Assembly: GCA_023460955.1 (NCBI GenBank)
Contig: JAEWOH010000036.1
Span: forward strand, 1-64,000
DNA: 64,000 nucleotides
Direction of reading: 5' to 3'
Source of the DNA: Bacillota bacterium
GTDB lineage: Bacteria > Bacillota > Clostridia > Acetivibrionales > DSM-1351
Each line of letters starts with the position of its first letter. Position 1 is the stretch's first letter. A model generated the notes under the pieces. It was given only the letters and a program-made list of their open reading frames with translations. It searched no databases and had not been told where the DNA came from. The position numbers were made by a program, and so were the translations under genes. This document shows, one piece after another, positions 27,825 to 36,878 of the stretch.

Positions 27825-28798
27825 AAAGTGAATCGATAAGCGGTTTGAATAGTAATAATTCCGTAAATTATGATATCAAAAGTGATTTAATTTATAAGCT
27901 TGATGAATATATAAAGCTTAAGCACTACCGATTGGTTAACAGTGTTGTGGTTTTCAAGGATAATGCATTAATATTTGAGCGTTATTATAATAAGTTCAAT
28001 GAATTAAGCAGGAATAATATTAAATCAATATGGAAAAGCATTTTGTCCATATGTATTGGTATATGCCTTGATAAGGGTTATATTAAGAGTCTTGATGCAC
28101 CAATAGGTGACTATCTTAAAATTTTTAGTAAAAACATTCATCCGTATCACAGATTAATAAAGATAAGAGATTTATTAACCATGAGTTCGGGAATATACTG
28201 GAACGGTGGTATTCATTACCACTGTCCCATGCTTCAGCAGCTATTTTATTCGGAAGACTGGCTGGCTCATATAGCAGATGTTGCAGTAACAAATGTTCCG
28301 GGTACAAAGCACGTCTATAAAGAATGGGATGTCATTCTGCTTTCTGCTATTATTAACAAAGTAACAGGTATGGGAGCTTTTGAATTCTGTAATGAGTTTG
28401 TCTACAAGCCACTGGGAATCGAGAGCAGTGAATGGGGAAGGAGCTCCTGCGGAATTAATTACAATATAATTGGCGGACAGGAAGAAAAGTCAGATCTTAC
28501 TGCAAAGGAACTGTCTAAAATTGGGCTGCTCATCTTAAATAACGGCCAGTGGAATAGTAAACAGATTATATCAAGTAATTATATAAGTCAGGCCGTAACA
28601 CCCTCACCACAAGATAAAAATTATGGTTTCTTATGGTGGTTGTTTGAAGGAGGCTATGCCTGCAGGGGCTACGGAGGACAGGAAGTAAATGTGCTGCCTG
28701 AACAGAAGCTGGTAGCCGTTATTCAGGCAAAACCCACACCTCAGAGCAAAAGCTATGGAGATATTTTTACAAATGTAATCAGAAAAGCATTCTGCTAG
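27821..28798 (+). CDS. Beta-lactamase-fold serine hydrolase
   Basis: A 325-residue class C/DD-peptidase-fold protein. The nucleophile motif SxxK is S69-I-W-K72. The usual YxN after PGT is replaced by YKE (HVYKEWD), while the third motif region appears as CRGYGGQEV. There is no signal peptide, so it is cytosolic, unlike penicillin-binding relatives. It is translationally coupled to the UvrA-like gene by a 4-base overlap. It could be an esterase or amidase acting on a small molecule. Confidence 0.8.
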   Translation: MKSESISGLNSNNSVNYDIKSDLIYKLDEYIKLKHYRLVNSVVVFKDNALIFERYYNKFNELSRNNIKSIWKSILSICIGICLDKGYIKSLDAPIGDYLKIFSKNIHPYHRLIKIRDLLTMSSGIYWNGGIHYHCPMLQQLFYSEDWLAHIADVAVTNVPGTKHVYKEWDVILLSAIINKVTGMGAFEFCNEFVYKPLGIESSEWGRSSCGINYNIIGGQEEKSDLTAKELSKIGLLILNNGQWNSKQIISSNYISQAVTPSPQDKNYGFLWWLFEGGYACRGYGGQEVNVLPEQKLVAVIQAKPTPQSKSYGDIFTNVIRKAFC

Positions 28799-28847
28799 CA
28801 GTAAATAGTGACTACATTATAAATATCTTTAAAATTAGGAGGGAAGT

Positions 28848-29285
28848 ATGGATATTAAAACAATTGGACCGGATAATATACGGGATTGTGCACAACTGAT
28901 GTTAAAAACCTACAATTGTGCTCCCTGGAATGATAATTGGACTTTAGAGACAGCAGAAAAGTACCTGAGTGAATTTTTTGAAACGCCGCGATTTACCGGG
29001 TTTATACTTGTACATAATGATAAAGTTGTCGGAGCAATTTGCTGTCATGAACAAACCTGGTGGACTCAAGACGAATTATACATAGATGAGTTTTTTATTT
29101 CACCAGACCACCAGAGTAAAGGATATGGGAAAGCCCTGCTGGAACATATTGAGCAATATTCAAAGGAAAGAGAACTTTCGGGCATTACACTTTTAACCAG
29201 CAGAAATGTGCCCGCTTCTGAGTTCTATAAGAAAAATGGTTTTCAGGAGCTTAAACATATAGCATTTATGTTTAAGAAAGTATAA
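28848..29285 (+). CDS. GNAT-family acetyltransferase
   Basis: A 145-residue single GNAT domain. DELYIDEFFISPDHQSKGYGKALLEHIE contains the acetyl-CoA loop QSKGYG, and VPASEFYKKNGFQEL is motif B. The N-terminal CAPWNDNWT segment resembles GNATs that modify aminoglycosides or related small molecules. The ribosome binding site is GGAGGG. It ends the run that began with the PHP gene and is followed by a terminator. Confidence 0.8.
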   Translation: MDIKTIGPDNIRDCAQLMLKTYNCAPWNDNWTLETAEKYLSEFFETPRFTGFILVHNDKVVGAICCHEQTWWTQDELYIDEFFISPDHQSKGYGKALLEHIEQYSKERELSGITLLTSRNVPASEFYKKNGFQELKHIAFMFKKV

Positions 29286-29305
29286 TAATTAGTATAAACC
29301 AATTT

Positions 29306-29352
29306 ACAGCCGCTTCGGACGAGTGAATCTATTCGCCGGGGTGGCTGTTTTT
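29306..29352 (+). terminator. Terminator after the GNAT gene
   Basis: ACAGCC pairs with GGCTGT, with a partly paired interior (CGGACGA versus TTCGCCG), followed by six T residues. Confidence 0.75.
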
Positions 29353-29544
29353 TATGTTAATATCTTGTATTACACATTAATAATAGAAATAATATTTAAC
29401 TCAAACTAATATTAATATTATAGAACTGATTTGCTTTGAATTAATTATTCTTAAAGATAGTAACTACACTTTGAGTACATAAAATACTTCATTTCAGAGA
29501 ATAAAACTAGTTTTTCAGAAAAACAGAAAGCAGGCAAGGAAAGA

Positions 29545-30948
29545 ATGAAGCCACTTTTGAGTAATATGCACATTAACAAAAGAGTTATTTATATATCTGT
29601 TTGTATTTTAATTATTTTGGCTGTTATATCCGGATTAATGTATTATTATAATTCAGTACGGATACTTTCATATAAGTATTTCTATAAAGGTGTTTTTATT
29701 GACGGAGTTAATGTTGCAGGGTTAACAAAGCCCGAAGCTTTGGAACTGCTAGAAAATGAAATTAATAATAATTTCAGAAAAACTTCCATTGATTTGTTCT
29801 ATGAAGATAAAAAATGGACTATTTCATTGGAGGCTATAGAATTTAAATTTGAATTTGATAAGGCACTGGACAGTGCATTTAAACTTGGCCATTCAGGTGA
29901 TTGGCTGAGTCGAATGAAAACCATTAGACAGCTGAAAGATACACCGATAAATCTTATTGTGACAGGCAGCTATAACAATGTCAAACTAATAAAGATACTT
30001 TCAAAAATAAAAAAGCAGATTGATTTCTTGCCAACTAACTCCACATACGAGTTTAATTATGGTAAAATATTATATACAAAGGATTCTGACGGGAGAAAGC
30101 TTGATATCGAGACCAATGTAAAACTTATTGAGGCAAGACTGCTTAATCGGGACTTCAGTGATATTTGCCTTGATGTTAACTTAATTAAACCGGCTGTAAC
30201 AGTAGAAGATGTGAGGGAATTAAGAGATGTAATAGGTGTTTTTACGACGAAATTTAATGCCAACAATTCCAGTAGAGCTCATAATATTGAACTGGCGGCA
30301 AAAAAAATAAATAATTATCTCCTGCTTCCCGGAGAAGAATTTTCCATGGACAGGGCTCTTGGCCCCAGATCGTCCTCAAATGGATATATGCAGGCACCAA
30401 TCATTTCACAAAACCAGATTGTGGCCGGTACGGGCGGAGGAATATGTCAGGTTGCTACCACATTATATAATGCTGTTCTGTTATCCTATCTTGATGTAAC
30501 AAAAAGAGTGCATCATTCCTTGCCTCTAAGATATGTTCCACCGGGACAGGATGCAACAATTTCTGAAGGATATATCGACTTGAAATTTAAGAACAATAGG
30601 GATTATACTATTTGTATTGTTTCTGAAGTCAGAGGAGGTTATATAACAGTAAAGATTGTTGGTAGAAAAAATACCGGAGAAACATTTAATTCTGTTATAA
30701 GGCCAGTGGTAGTAGAGGAGTTTAATCCTCCTGAACCTGAATATATTATTAATAACGGACTTTCCGACAATCAGGTGAAGGTTAAAGTTAAAGAAAGAAA
30801 AGGATTAAAGGTCATAGTATACAGAGATTCTTATAATTCCAGAGGTCAATTGACTAATAGTGAAGTAATTAGCGAAGATATATATAAACCAGTACGCGGA
30901 CAGCTAGCAGTCAATAGGAAAACATACGATTCACTAAAGAATAATTAA
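29545..30948 (+). CDS. VanW-family protein with N-terminal membrane anchor
   Basis: A 467-residue protein with a membrane segment at residues 14-36, so the bulk is outside the cell. A peptidoglycan-binding-4-like region (about 40-215) precedes the VanW domain, marked by KINNYLLLPGEEFSMDRALGPRSSSNGY, GGGICQVATTLYNAVL and HSLPLRYVPPGQDATI. A G5-like tail follows. VanW proteins sit in glycopeptide-resistance and cell-wall contexts but have no proven reaction. No van genes are nearby, so this is a housekeeping envelope homologue. Confidence 0.82.
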   Translation: MKPLLSNMHINKRVIYISVCILIILAVISGLMYYYNSVRILSYKYFYKGVFIDGVNVAGLTKPEALELLENEINNNFRKTSIDLFYEDKKWTISLEAIEFKFEFDKALDSAFKLGHSGDWLSRMKTIRQLKDTPINLIVTGSYNNVKLIKILSKIKKQIDFLPTNSTYEFNYGKILYTKDSDGRKLDIETNVKLIEARLLNRDFSDICLDVNLIKPAVTVEDVRELRDVIGVFTTKFNANNSSRAHNIELAAKKINNYLLLPGEEFSMDRALGPRSSSNGYMQAPIISQNQIVAGTGGGICQVATTLYNAVLLSYLDVTKRVHHSLPLRYVPPGQDATISEGYIDLKFKNNRDYTICIVSEVRGGYITVKIVGRKNTGETFNSVIRPVVVEEFNPPEPEYIINNGLSDNQVKVKVKERKGLKVIVYRDSYNSRGQLTNSEVISEDIYKPVRGQLAVNRKTYDSLKNN

Positions 30949-31064
30949 GTAAGTTTTATAAAGTCTTTTTAAAAGGACTAAAAATGTCGATAAGTTAAAA
31001 AACTTACCAAAATATATATTATATAAATACCAATAAATAGACCAAAGATAAGGGGTAGATTGTA

Positions 31065-31748
31065 ATGAATGATTTGCTATACAACAAAAAAGTCATGTGT
31101 CCGGTATGTAACAGAGAAATAGAAGTAACGAAGGTTAAAACAAAAGGCTGTAAGGTTAAATCGAGAGATACAGATATGTGTGTACATTATGAAGACTTAA
31201 ACGTATTATATTACGATGTTTGGGTTTGTGAATATTGCGGCTATGCGGCTTTACAGGACAAATTTGAAGGTCTTTTTACAAAGGATATTGCAGTTATTCG
31301 GGACAAGATTTCAAAGAACTGGGTTAGAAGAAGCTTTGTCGGTGAAAGAGATGTGGAAAAGGCCATAGAGGCTTTCAAACTCGCACTTCTTACACTAAAG
31401 GTTAGAAATGCCAAAGCCAGTGAACTTGCAAAAGTATGCCTGAGGATAGCCTGGTTGTACAGAGATAAAGAGGATTCCAAGAGGGAAACAGAATTTTTAA
31501 ATTTTGCATTAAATTCTTATAATGAAGCATATTCTAAAGAAAGGTTCCCTCTGGACAAGCTTGATGAGTTTACCTGCATGTACATAATTGCAGAATTGTT
31601 CAGAAGAGTAGGGAAGTTAGAGGATTCAATTCAGTGGTTTAGTCGTATAGTATCCTCAGCACAGGCCAGAAGTAACCCAAAATTAATTGATATGGCACGT
31701 GATCAGTATCAGCTGGCAAAAGATCAGCTTGCTGAAACCAATGCCTAA
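31065..31748 (+). CDS. DUF2225-family protein
   Basis: A 227-residue cytosolic protein with two zinc-ribbon-like cysteine pairs near the N-terminus (CPVCNREI and CEYCGYAA), followed by TPR-like helices (residues 95-225). This is the DUF2225 layout common in Clostridia. Its function is unknown. It lies 18 bases upstream of the AIR-synthase-like gene and is probably cotranscribed with it. Confidence 0.8.
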   Translation: MNDLLYNKKVMCPVCNREIEVTKVKTKGCKVKSRDTDMCVHYEDLNVLYYDVWVCEYCGYAALQDKFEGLFTKDIAVIRDKISKNWVRRSFVGERDVEKAIEAFKLALLTLKVRNAKASELAKVCLRIAWLYRDKEDSKRETEFLNFALNSYNEAYSKERFPLDKLDEFTCMYIIAELFRRVGKLEDSIQWFSRIVSSAQARSNPKLIDMARDQYQLAKDQLAETNA

Positions 31749-31766
31749 AGGAGATATGTAGCTATA

Positions 31767-32756
31767 ATGGAGGCTGGTAAAGTACCAAACGAAGTTTTGG
31801 ATAAGATTGTTCTAAGTAAAATTAATAAGTTGAGGACGGATGTTATTTTAAGACCTGGAATCGGAGAGGATTGTGCGGCTGTAGATTTTGGTGAATATGC
31901 ATGCGTTTTATCAACAGATCCTATTACCGGAGCTGCAAAAGATATTGGAAAACTTGCTGTACACATTTCCAGTAACGATATAGCTTCCTGTGGAGTTGAA
32001 CCACTGGGACTAATGGCTACTATTCTATGTCCAGTAGGGACCAGCGAAACAGAATTGAGTATAGTGATGGACCAAATAACAAAAACAGCTGAAGAACTGA
32101 ATGTTGAAATAATCGGTGGCCACACTGAAGTGACTTCTGCAGTAAATAGAATAGTAGTATCTTCTACATGTATTGGAAAAGCTCCAAAAAACAAGATAGT
32201 TTCATCCAGAGGAGCAAAGCCCGGTGACTGTGTAATTATGACAAAAAGTGCGGGACTTGAGGGAACTGCCATAATTGCAAATGATCTGGAGCATAGACTA
32301 AAAGGCAGTATGTCAAAGGAACAATTGGAAGCAGCCAAAAATATGACCAGACTAATCAGTGTTGTAAGAGAGGGCGTAATTGCTGGAGATTTTGGTGCAA
32401 CTGCAATGCATGATATAACAGAAGGCGGTGTCCTTGGAGCTGCCTGGGAGATAGCTGAGGCATCAGGTACAGGTATAATCATAGATAAAGATAAAGTTCC
32501 TGTTGAACCGGTAACCCAATTAATTTGCAATAATTTTAATTTAGATGTTCTTAAGCTTATTTCTTCAGGGTCAATGCTTATAACGTGTCAAAAGGGTGAG
32601 GAGCTATGCAAACTGCTTGAAGCTAATAATATAAAAGCTACTGTTGTAGGTTCAATAACAGCTAATAAACTGGAAAGACTTTTAATAAGCAGTAAGGATA
32701 ACTCTCGAATAGAAATTGAGTCTCCAGGGGCTGACGAGCTTTATAAAGTCATTTAA
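31767..32756 (+). CDS. AIR-synthase-related protein (PurM/HypE fold)
   Basis: A 329-residue ATP-binding protein of the PurM/SelD/ThiL/HypE superfamily. RPGIGEDCAAVDFG is the N-terminal Gly-rich motif, VLSTDPITGA follows, and EIIGGHTEVT and AMHDITEGGVLGAAWE match the HypE-like branch. It lacks the C-terminal cysteine that HypE needs to carry the thiocarboxamide, ending instead in ADELYKVI. It is therefore not a NiFe maturation factor, despite resembling HypE. The substrate is unknown. Confidence 0.8.
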   Translation: MEAGKVPNEVLDKIVLSKINKLRTDVILRPGIGEDCAAVDFGEYACVLSTDPITGAAKDIGKLAVHISSNDIASCGVEPLGLMATILCPVGTSETELSIVMDQITKTAEELNVEIIGGHTEVTSAVNRIVVSSTCIGKAPKNKIVSSRGAKPGDCVIMTKSAGLEGTAIIANDLEHRLKGSMSKEQLEAAKNMTRLISVVREGVIAGDFGATAMHDITEGGVLGAAWEIAEASGTGIIIDKDKVPVEPVTQLICNNFNLDVLKLISSGSMLITCQKGEELCKLLEANNIKATVVGSITANKLERLLISSKDNSRIEIESPGADELYKVI

Positions 32757-32811
32757 TTTTAAAGTGAAAATTAATATAATGACTGAAAATTTAACAGAAT
32801 ATACAAGATGT

Positions 32812-32845
32812 ACAGAATACCATTTCGTAGGGTATTCTGTTTTTG
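32812..32845 (+). terminator. Terminator after the AIR-synthase-like gene
   Basis: ACAGAATACC and GGTATTCTGT pair over 10 bases around a 9-base loop, then TTTTT. Confidence 0.88.
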
Positions 32846-32895
32846 TATAATTATGTATTTTTAATAAAACTTTTGCATAATTCCTCCAGATTCAA

Positions 32896-32925
32896 TTGAC
32901 ATACCTTAGTTATTTTTATTATAAT
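32896..32925 (+). promoter_or_regulatory. Promoter of glyA
   Basis: TTGACA, an 18-base spacer, then TATAAT. This gives a leader of about 100 bases containing a weak TCTTCC/GGAAAGA hairpin but no recognisable riboswitch or T-box sequence. Confidence 0.75.
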
Positions 32926-33029
32926 TTTAGTAGAGTCTTCCATAGGAATACAAAAATTTTCTCAGGAAAGACTTTATGGATATAATAACTTATTTGTCAA
33001 ATATGGTTTGACAGGAGTGGAGGTTAATT

Positions 33030-34271
33030 TTGTATAATATCGATACTATTAAGAAAATGGACCCTCAGTTGGCTGAGGCTATAGAACTTGAAGTCAACAG
33101 ACAAAGAAATAAGATTGAGCTGATTGCTTCTGAGAATTTTGTTAGTGATGCAGTTATGGAGGCACTCGGAACCCCCCTGACAAACAAATATGCTGAAGGC
33201 TACCCGGGAAAAAGATATTACGGTGGCTGTGAGTATGTTGATATAGCTGAACAGTTGGCCATAGACAGAGCTAAAGAAATATTCGGTGCAGAGCATGCAA
33301 ATGTTCAGCCTCATTCAGGAGCACAGGCTAATTCAGCAGTTTATTTTGCCTTCCTGAACCCCGGAGATACCATTTTAGGAATGAATCTTGCACACGGCGG
33401 ACATCTTAGCCATGGCAGCCCGGTAAATATATCCGGAAAGTATTATAATGTAGTTCCTTATGGAGTAAGAGAAGATAATTGTTATATTGACTACGAACAA
33501 TTAAGAGAAATAGCTAAAGCTAATTGCCCTAAAATAATAGTAGCAGGTGCTAGTGCATATCCAAGAACTCTTGACTTTAAAGCTTTCAGAGAAATCGCGG
33601 ACGAAGTTGGAGCGATACTAATGGTGGATATGGCACATATTGCCGGTCTTGTTGCAGCTGGAGAACACCCAAGTCCAGTTCCTTACGCCGACATTGTTAC
33701 TACAACAACTCATAAGACCTTAAGGGGACCAAGAGGAGGTATGATCCTCTGCAAGCAGGAATATGCAAAGAAGATTGATAGTGCTGTATTCCCTGGAAAT
33801 CAGGGCGGTCCTTTGATGCATGTTATAGCTGCCAAGGCTGTAAGCTTCAAGGAAGTGCTTTCAGATGATTTTAAGGTTTATCAGAAGAATATCGTAAAAA
33901 ATGCAAAGGCTTTATCCGAAGCACTGATGAGCAAAGGCTTCAAGCTAGTTTCCGATGGGACGGACAACCACCTTATGCTGGTTAACCTTACAAATATGAA
34001 TATTACAGGTAAAGAAGCTCAGCACAAACTGGATGAAGTGTTTATTACCTGCAACAAGAACGGAATTCCTTTTGATACTCAAAGCCCATTCATTACAAGC
34101 GGTATAAGATTGGGAACACCTGCTGTAACATCAAGAGGCATGAATGAAGAAGACATGAAAGAAATTGCAGACCTTATCTACCTTACAATTACTGACTTTG
34201 ATAATTCACAGGCAGTGGTTCGCAGCAGAGTTCAGGCACTTTGTGACAAATACCCTTTATACGCTAAATAA
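33030..34271 (+). CDS. glyA: Serine hydroxymethyltransferase GlyA
   Basis: A PLP enzyme that interconverts serine and glycine with tetrahydrofolate, the main source of one-carbon units. It has ELIASENFVS, the YPGKRYYGGCEYVD segment, VDMAHIAGLVAAGEHPSP and the PLP lysine in TTTTHKTLRGPRGG. The length of 413 residues is normal. Translation starts with TTG at 33030, six bases after GGAGG. It is monocistronic, between a promoter and a strong terminator. Confidence 0.97.
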   Translation: MYNIDTIKKMDPQLAEAIELEVNRQRNKIELIASENFVSDAVMEALGTPLTNKYAEGYPGKRYYGGCEYVDIAEQLAIDRAKEIFGAEHANVQPHSGAQANSAVYFAFLNPGDTILGMNLAHGGHLSHGSPVNISGKYYNVVPYGVREDNCYIDYEQLREIAKANCPKIIVAGASAYPRTLDFKAFREIADEVGAILMVDMAHIAGLVAAGEHPSPVPYADIVTTTTHKTLRGPRGGMILCKQEYAKKIDSAVFPGNQGGPLMHVIAAKAVSFKEVLSDDFKVYQKNIVKNAKALSEALMSKGFKLVSDGTDNHLMLVNLTNMNITGKEAQHKLDEVFITCNKNGIPFDTQSPFITSGIRLGTPAVTSRGMNEEDMKEIADLIYLTITDFDNSQAVVRSRVQALCDKYPLYAK

Positions 34272-34320
34272 TTATGCAACATATATAAAATGTAATATAA
34301 CTAATTTTGAACTTATATGA

Positions 34321-34364
34321 ATAACTTAAGAGTATTTCTTTCAGAATACTCTTAAGTTATTCTT
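34321..34364 (+). terminator. Terminator after glyA
   Basis: A perfect 16-bp stem (ATAACTTAAGAGTATT with its complement) around an 8-base loop, followed by TCTTT. Confidence 0.85.
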
Positions 34365-34402
34365 TAATATTTGGAATTTATAAGAAAGAGAGATTAAAGT
34401 GT

Positions 34403-35221
34403 ATGACTATAAAATTAGGTTTTATTGGAGCAGGCAACATGGGTGCTGCTCTGCTAAAAAGTCTTGTTAAAGCAAACTTTTTACCTGCTGAAAATATTTC
34501 TATGTTTGATGTTGATATAAACAAGCTGGAGCAGCTTAAAAGCGAAACCGGTGTAGGGTATCCCGCATCAGCGAAGGAGCTTGTCCAATGGTCAGATATT
34601 ATTGTTCTGGCAGTTAAGCCGAATATACTAAAGACTGTATTGGAGGACATCAAGCCCACTTTGGATGATAAAAAGGTAATTGTCTCCTTTGCAGTTGGTA
34701 TTCCCATAAGCTTTTATGAGGACATTCTGGGCACAGATAAAAAAATTGTACGCTCAATGCCTAATACACCGGCTATGGTTGGTGAAGGCATGACACTTAT
34801 CTGTCAGAATGCGAATGTGACTGAGCAGGAGTTCTCTTTGGTAAAGCAAATGTTTGACTGTGCAGGTAAATGTGAGTTTCTCCCTGAAAAGCTGATGAGC
34901 GAGGTCACAGCATTGACCGGCAGCAGCCCTGCTTATGTTTTCATGTTTATAGAGGCAATGGCAGATGCGGCGGTGTTATCAGGGATACCAAGAGATATGA
35001 GCTACAGACTGGCAGCACAGGCAGTGCTTGGCTCTGCTAAAATGGTGCTTGACACAGGGCTGCATCCGGGTGTGTTGAAGGATCAGGTTTGTTCACCGGG
35101 AGGAACGACTATTGAAGCAGTCAGCACACTTGAAAAGAACGGCTTCAGGTATGCTGTAATGGATGCAATGAACGATTGTACAAAAAAAGCAAGGCTGATC
35201 GGGGAAGCTTTTAAAAAGTAA
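34403..35221 (+). CDS. proC: Pyrroline-5-carboxylate reductase ProC
   Basis: Last step of proline synthesis, NAD(P)H-dependent. The Rossmann motif GFIGAGNMGAALL is at the N-terminus. Further landmarks are VLAVKPNIL, RSMPNTPAMVGEGMT and, near the C-terminus, LTGSSPAYVFMFIEAM with DQVCSPGGTTIEAV. The length of 272 residues is normal. The start is ATG 34403 after AAGAGAG. It is monocistronic and ends at a bidirectional terminator. Confidence 0.96.
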   Translation: MTIKLGFIGAGNMGAALLKSLVKANFLPAENISMFDVDINKLEQLKSETGVGYPASAKELVQWSDIIVLAVKPNILKTVLEDIKPTLDDKKVIVSFAVGIPISFYEDILGTDKKIVRSMPNTPAMVGEGMTLICQNANVTEQEFSLVKQMFDCAGKCEFLPEKLMSEVTALTGSSPAYVFMFIEAMADAAVLSGIPRDMSYRLAAQAVLGSAKMVLDTGLHPGVLKDQVCSPGGTTIEAVSTLEKNGFRYAVMDAMNDCTKKARLIGEAFKK

Positions 35222-35237
35222 ACATTGTTTGAATAAT

Positions 35238-35260
35238 AAAAAGGCCGGTGGGCCTTTTTT
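35238..35260. terminator. Bidirectional terminator between proC and the recombinase gene
   Basis: AAAAAGGCC and GGCCTTTTT pair around a 4-base GGTG loop, serving convergent genes. Confidence 0.88.
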
Positions 35261-35297
35261 ATTTATAACTAAATCTATAATTGCTTAAATCTCATAC

Positions 35298-36299
35298 TTA
35301 TTCTTTAGCTGCTGCTGACTCCGCAGTGCTAAAATCGGATAGAGGGTTTTTGCTGACAGCGTCTCTTAACTGTTGTTGATCAAGATGCGTATAAATTTCA
35401 GTAGTTGCAATACTCTGATGCCCCAAAAGCTCCTGAAGTGCTCTTATATCTACATTACCGTATTTATACATTAACGTTGCTGCTGTATGTCTCAGCTTGT
35501 GAGTTGAATATCTTTGAGGATCAAGTCCGGCTTCCTTAATGTATTTCTTAACTATTTTTTGTACGGACTCTTTACTGATTCTCTTTTTATGGCCGCTTAT
35601 AAATAATGCATTTCTGTCCTTTATACCATTTACAGGTCTGACTTTCATATAAGCTTCTATTGCTCTTATACATGCATTATTCAAAGGGATACTGCGTTCC
35701 TTGTCACCTTTTCCTATTACAGTAAGAGTGTTATTTTTTATATTATTTATGTTTATTCCAACGAGTTCGGACAAACGAATACCGCAATTCAAGAAGATTG
35801 TAAGAATTGCAAAATCCCGGACCGAATTAGGACCTTCGCCTGTTGAAACTGATGAAAGCAGCTTTTTACTTTCTTCAACATTCAAGTATCTTGGCAGCCT
35901 CTTTAATATCTTTGGTGATTCCAATTCATTTGTAGGGTTTATCTCCAAAAGCTTTGCTTTTGTTGTAAGATAGTTGTAAAAAGTCTTTAGGCTTGCAACT
36001 TTTCTGGCACGCGCGTGGGAAGTATTGTCACGGTTGTTACTTACGAAGGACATATAGGAATACAAATCACTTAAGGTTACAGTACCTAAAAGTGCTGCAT
36101 CCACATCAGTAATACTTATTTCATCAAATTCCATCCGCTTATCGGCTATATTCCGATGAAGCTTTAGAAATCTGAAAAAAACTCTCAAATCATAAAAATA
36201 AACTTGGACAGTATTAATTGATTTACCTTTTATGGTCTGCAAATAGTTTAAAAAATCACTAAGAACCTCAGGCATTTCATATTGAGATAAATTTTTCAT
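35298..36299 (-). CDS. Tyrosine recombinase, XerC/XerD type
   Basis: A 333-residue site-specific recombinase. The N-terminal SAM-like core-binding domain covers residues 1-125. The catalytic set is Arg in NCGIRLSELVG, Lys in GKGDKERSIP, HxxR in HKLRHTAATLM, His in LLGHQSIATT and the nucleophile Tyr in EIYTHLD. Length and motifs fit chromosomal Xer recombinases. No neighbouring mobile-element genes or att-like repeats are visible, so a housekeeping dimer-resolution role is more likely than a phage integrase. Confidence 0.88.
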   Translation of the reverse strand: MKNLSQYEMPEVLSDFLNYLQTIKGKSINTVQVYFYDLRVFFRFLKLHRNIADKRMEFDEISITDVDAALLGTVTLSDLYSYMSFVSNNRDNTSHARARKVASLKTFYNYLTTKAKLLEINPTNELESPKILKRLPRYLNVEESKKLLSSVSTGEGPNSVRDFAILTIFLNCGIRLSELVGININNIKNNTLTVIGKGDKERSIPLNNACIRAIEAYMKVRPVNGIKDRNALFISGHKKRISKESVQKIVKKYIKEAGLDPQRYSTHKLRHTAATLMYKYGNVDIRALQELLGHQSIATTEIYTHLDQQQLRDAVSKNPLSDFSTAESAAAKE

Positions 36300-36694
36300 T
36301 ATGTACTCCCATGCCCTGAATATACAAAAGAAATTATATAAAATGGCATGGACTCTATACCCCCCTTTAAAAATGTTTACAAAACGAATAATTTAGTTAA
36401 ACAAATAAAAAAAATCTTTTTATTTTATAAAAAAACATTATTTTCCATAAAACAAAATAACTTAAGTATCGTATAATTATATAAATTGACTTTATTTTAC
36501 TTTTTTGTAATTTAATATTGCCTTATGGCGAATATATTGATATTATGTTATAGTTCCAAAGACTTAGGACATCAAACTAATATAATTATAGCATTTTCCT
36601 GAAAAAATGTACCGAAAATAAATTCTTCATAAAGACATCACAATACAAAGTTAAAATTAAACAGTTTATAAATTGATTATAGAAAGGATATTTA
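36300..36694. other. AT-rich intergenic region with no gene
   Basis: A run of 395 bases, strongly A/T-rich, between the divergent recombinase and the Spo0E-like gene. It presumably holds both promoters. I find no Spo0A box core (TGTCGAA), no terminator and no open frame of interest. Confidence 0.6.
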
Positions 36695-36856
36695 ATGAAA
36701 GATATAGATATTATTAAGAAAAAGATTAATAAGCTTAGACAGGAGATAAATCAAAAAATTGCTGAAGGTAATAGATTAAATGACAAAGAAATACTTACTC
36801 TCAGCCAACGTCTTGATATCCTTATTAATCTCTGGTACAAAGCAAAACATTTGTAA
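36695..36856 (+). CDS. Spo0E-like sporulation regulator (small aspartyl-phosphate phosphatase)
   Basis: A 53-residue protein. It folds as two helices with the family signature SQRLDILIN (consensus SQxLD), where the aspartate removes phosphate from Spo0A-type response regulators. The N-terminal helix DIIKKKINKLRQEINQKI matches the family pattern. ATG 36695 follows AAAGGA by six or seven bases. It stands alone, convergent with the metallophosphoesterase gene. In clostridia such proteins may restrain sporulation, but the target here is inferred. Confidence 0.85.
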   Translation: MKDIDIIKKKINKLRQEINQKIAEGNRLNDKEILTLSQRLDILINLWYKAKHL

Positions 36857-36878
36857 GATTATTAATTATTGAGGCAGC

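Noticed and set aside
31745..32530. Long minus-strand frame antisense to the AIR-synthase-like gene
   Set aside because: It is a Ser/Ile/Ala-rich shadow of a clearly conserved plus-strand gene, with no ribosome binding site.
32926..33029. Riboswitch or T-box in the glyA leader
   Set aside because: Only a weak hairpin is present; no T-box, glycine-riboswitch or other conserved sequence was seen.
35298..36299. Phage or transposon integrase
   Set aside because: No phage genes, excisionase or att-like repeats are nearby; sequence and length fit a chromosomal Xer recombinase.
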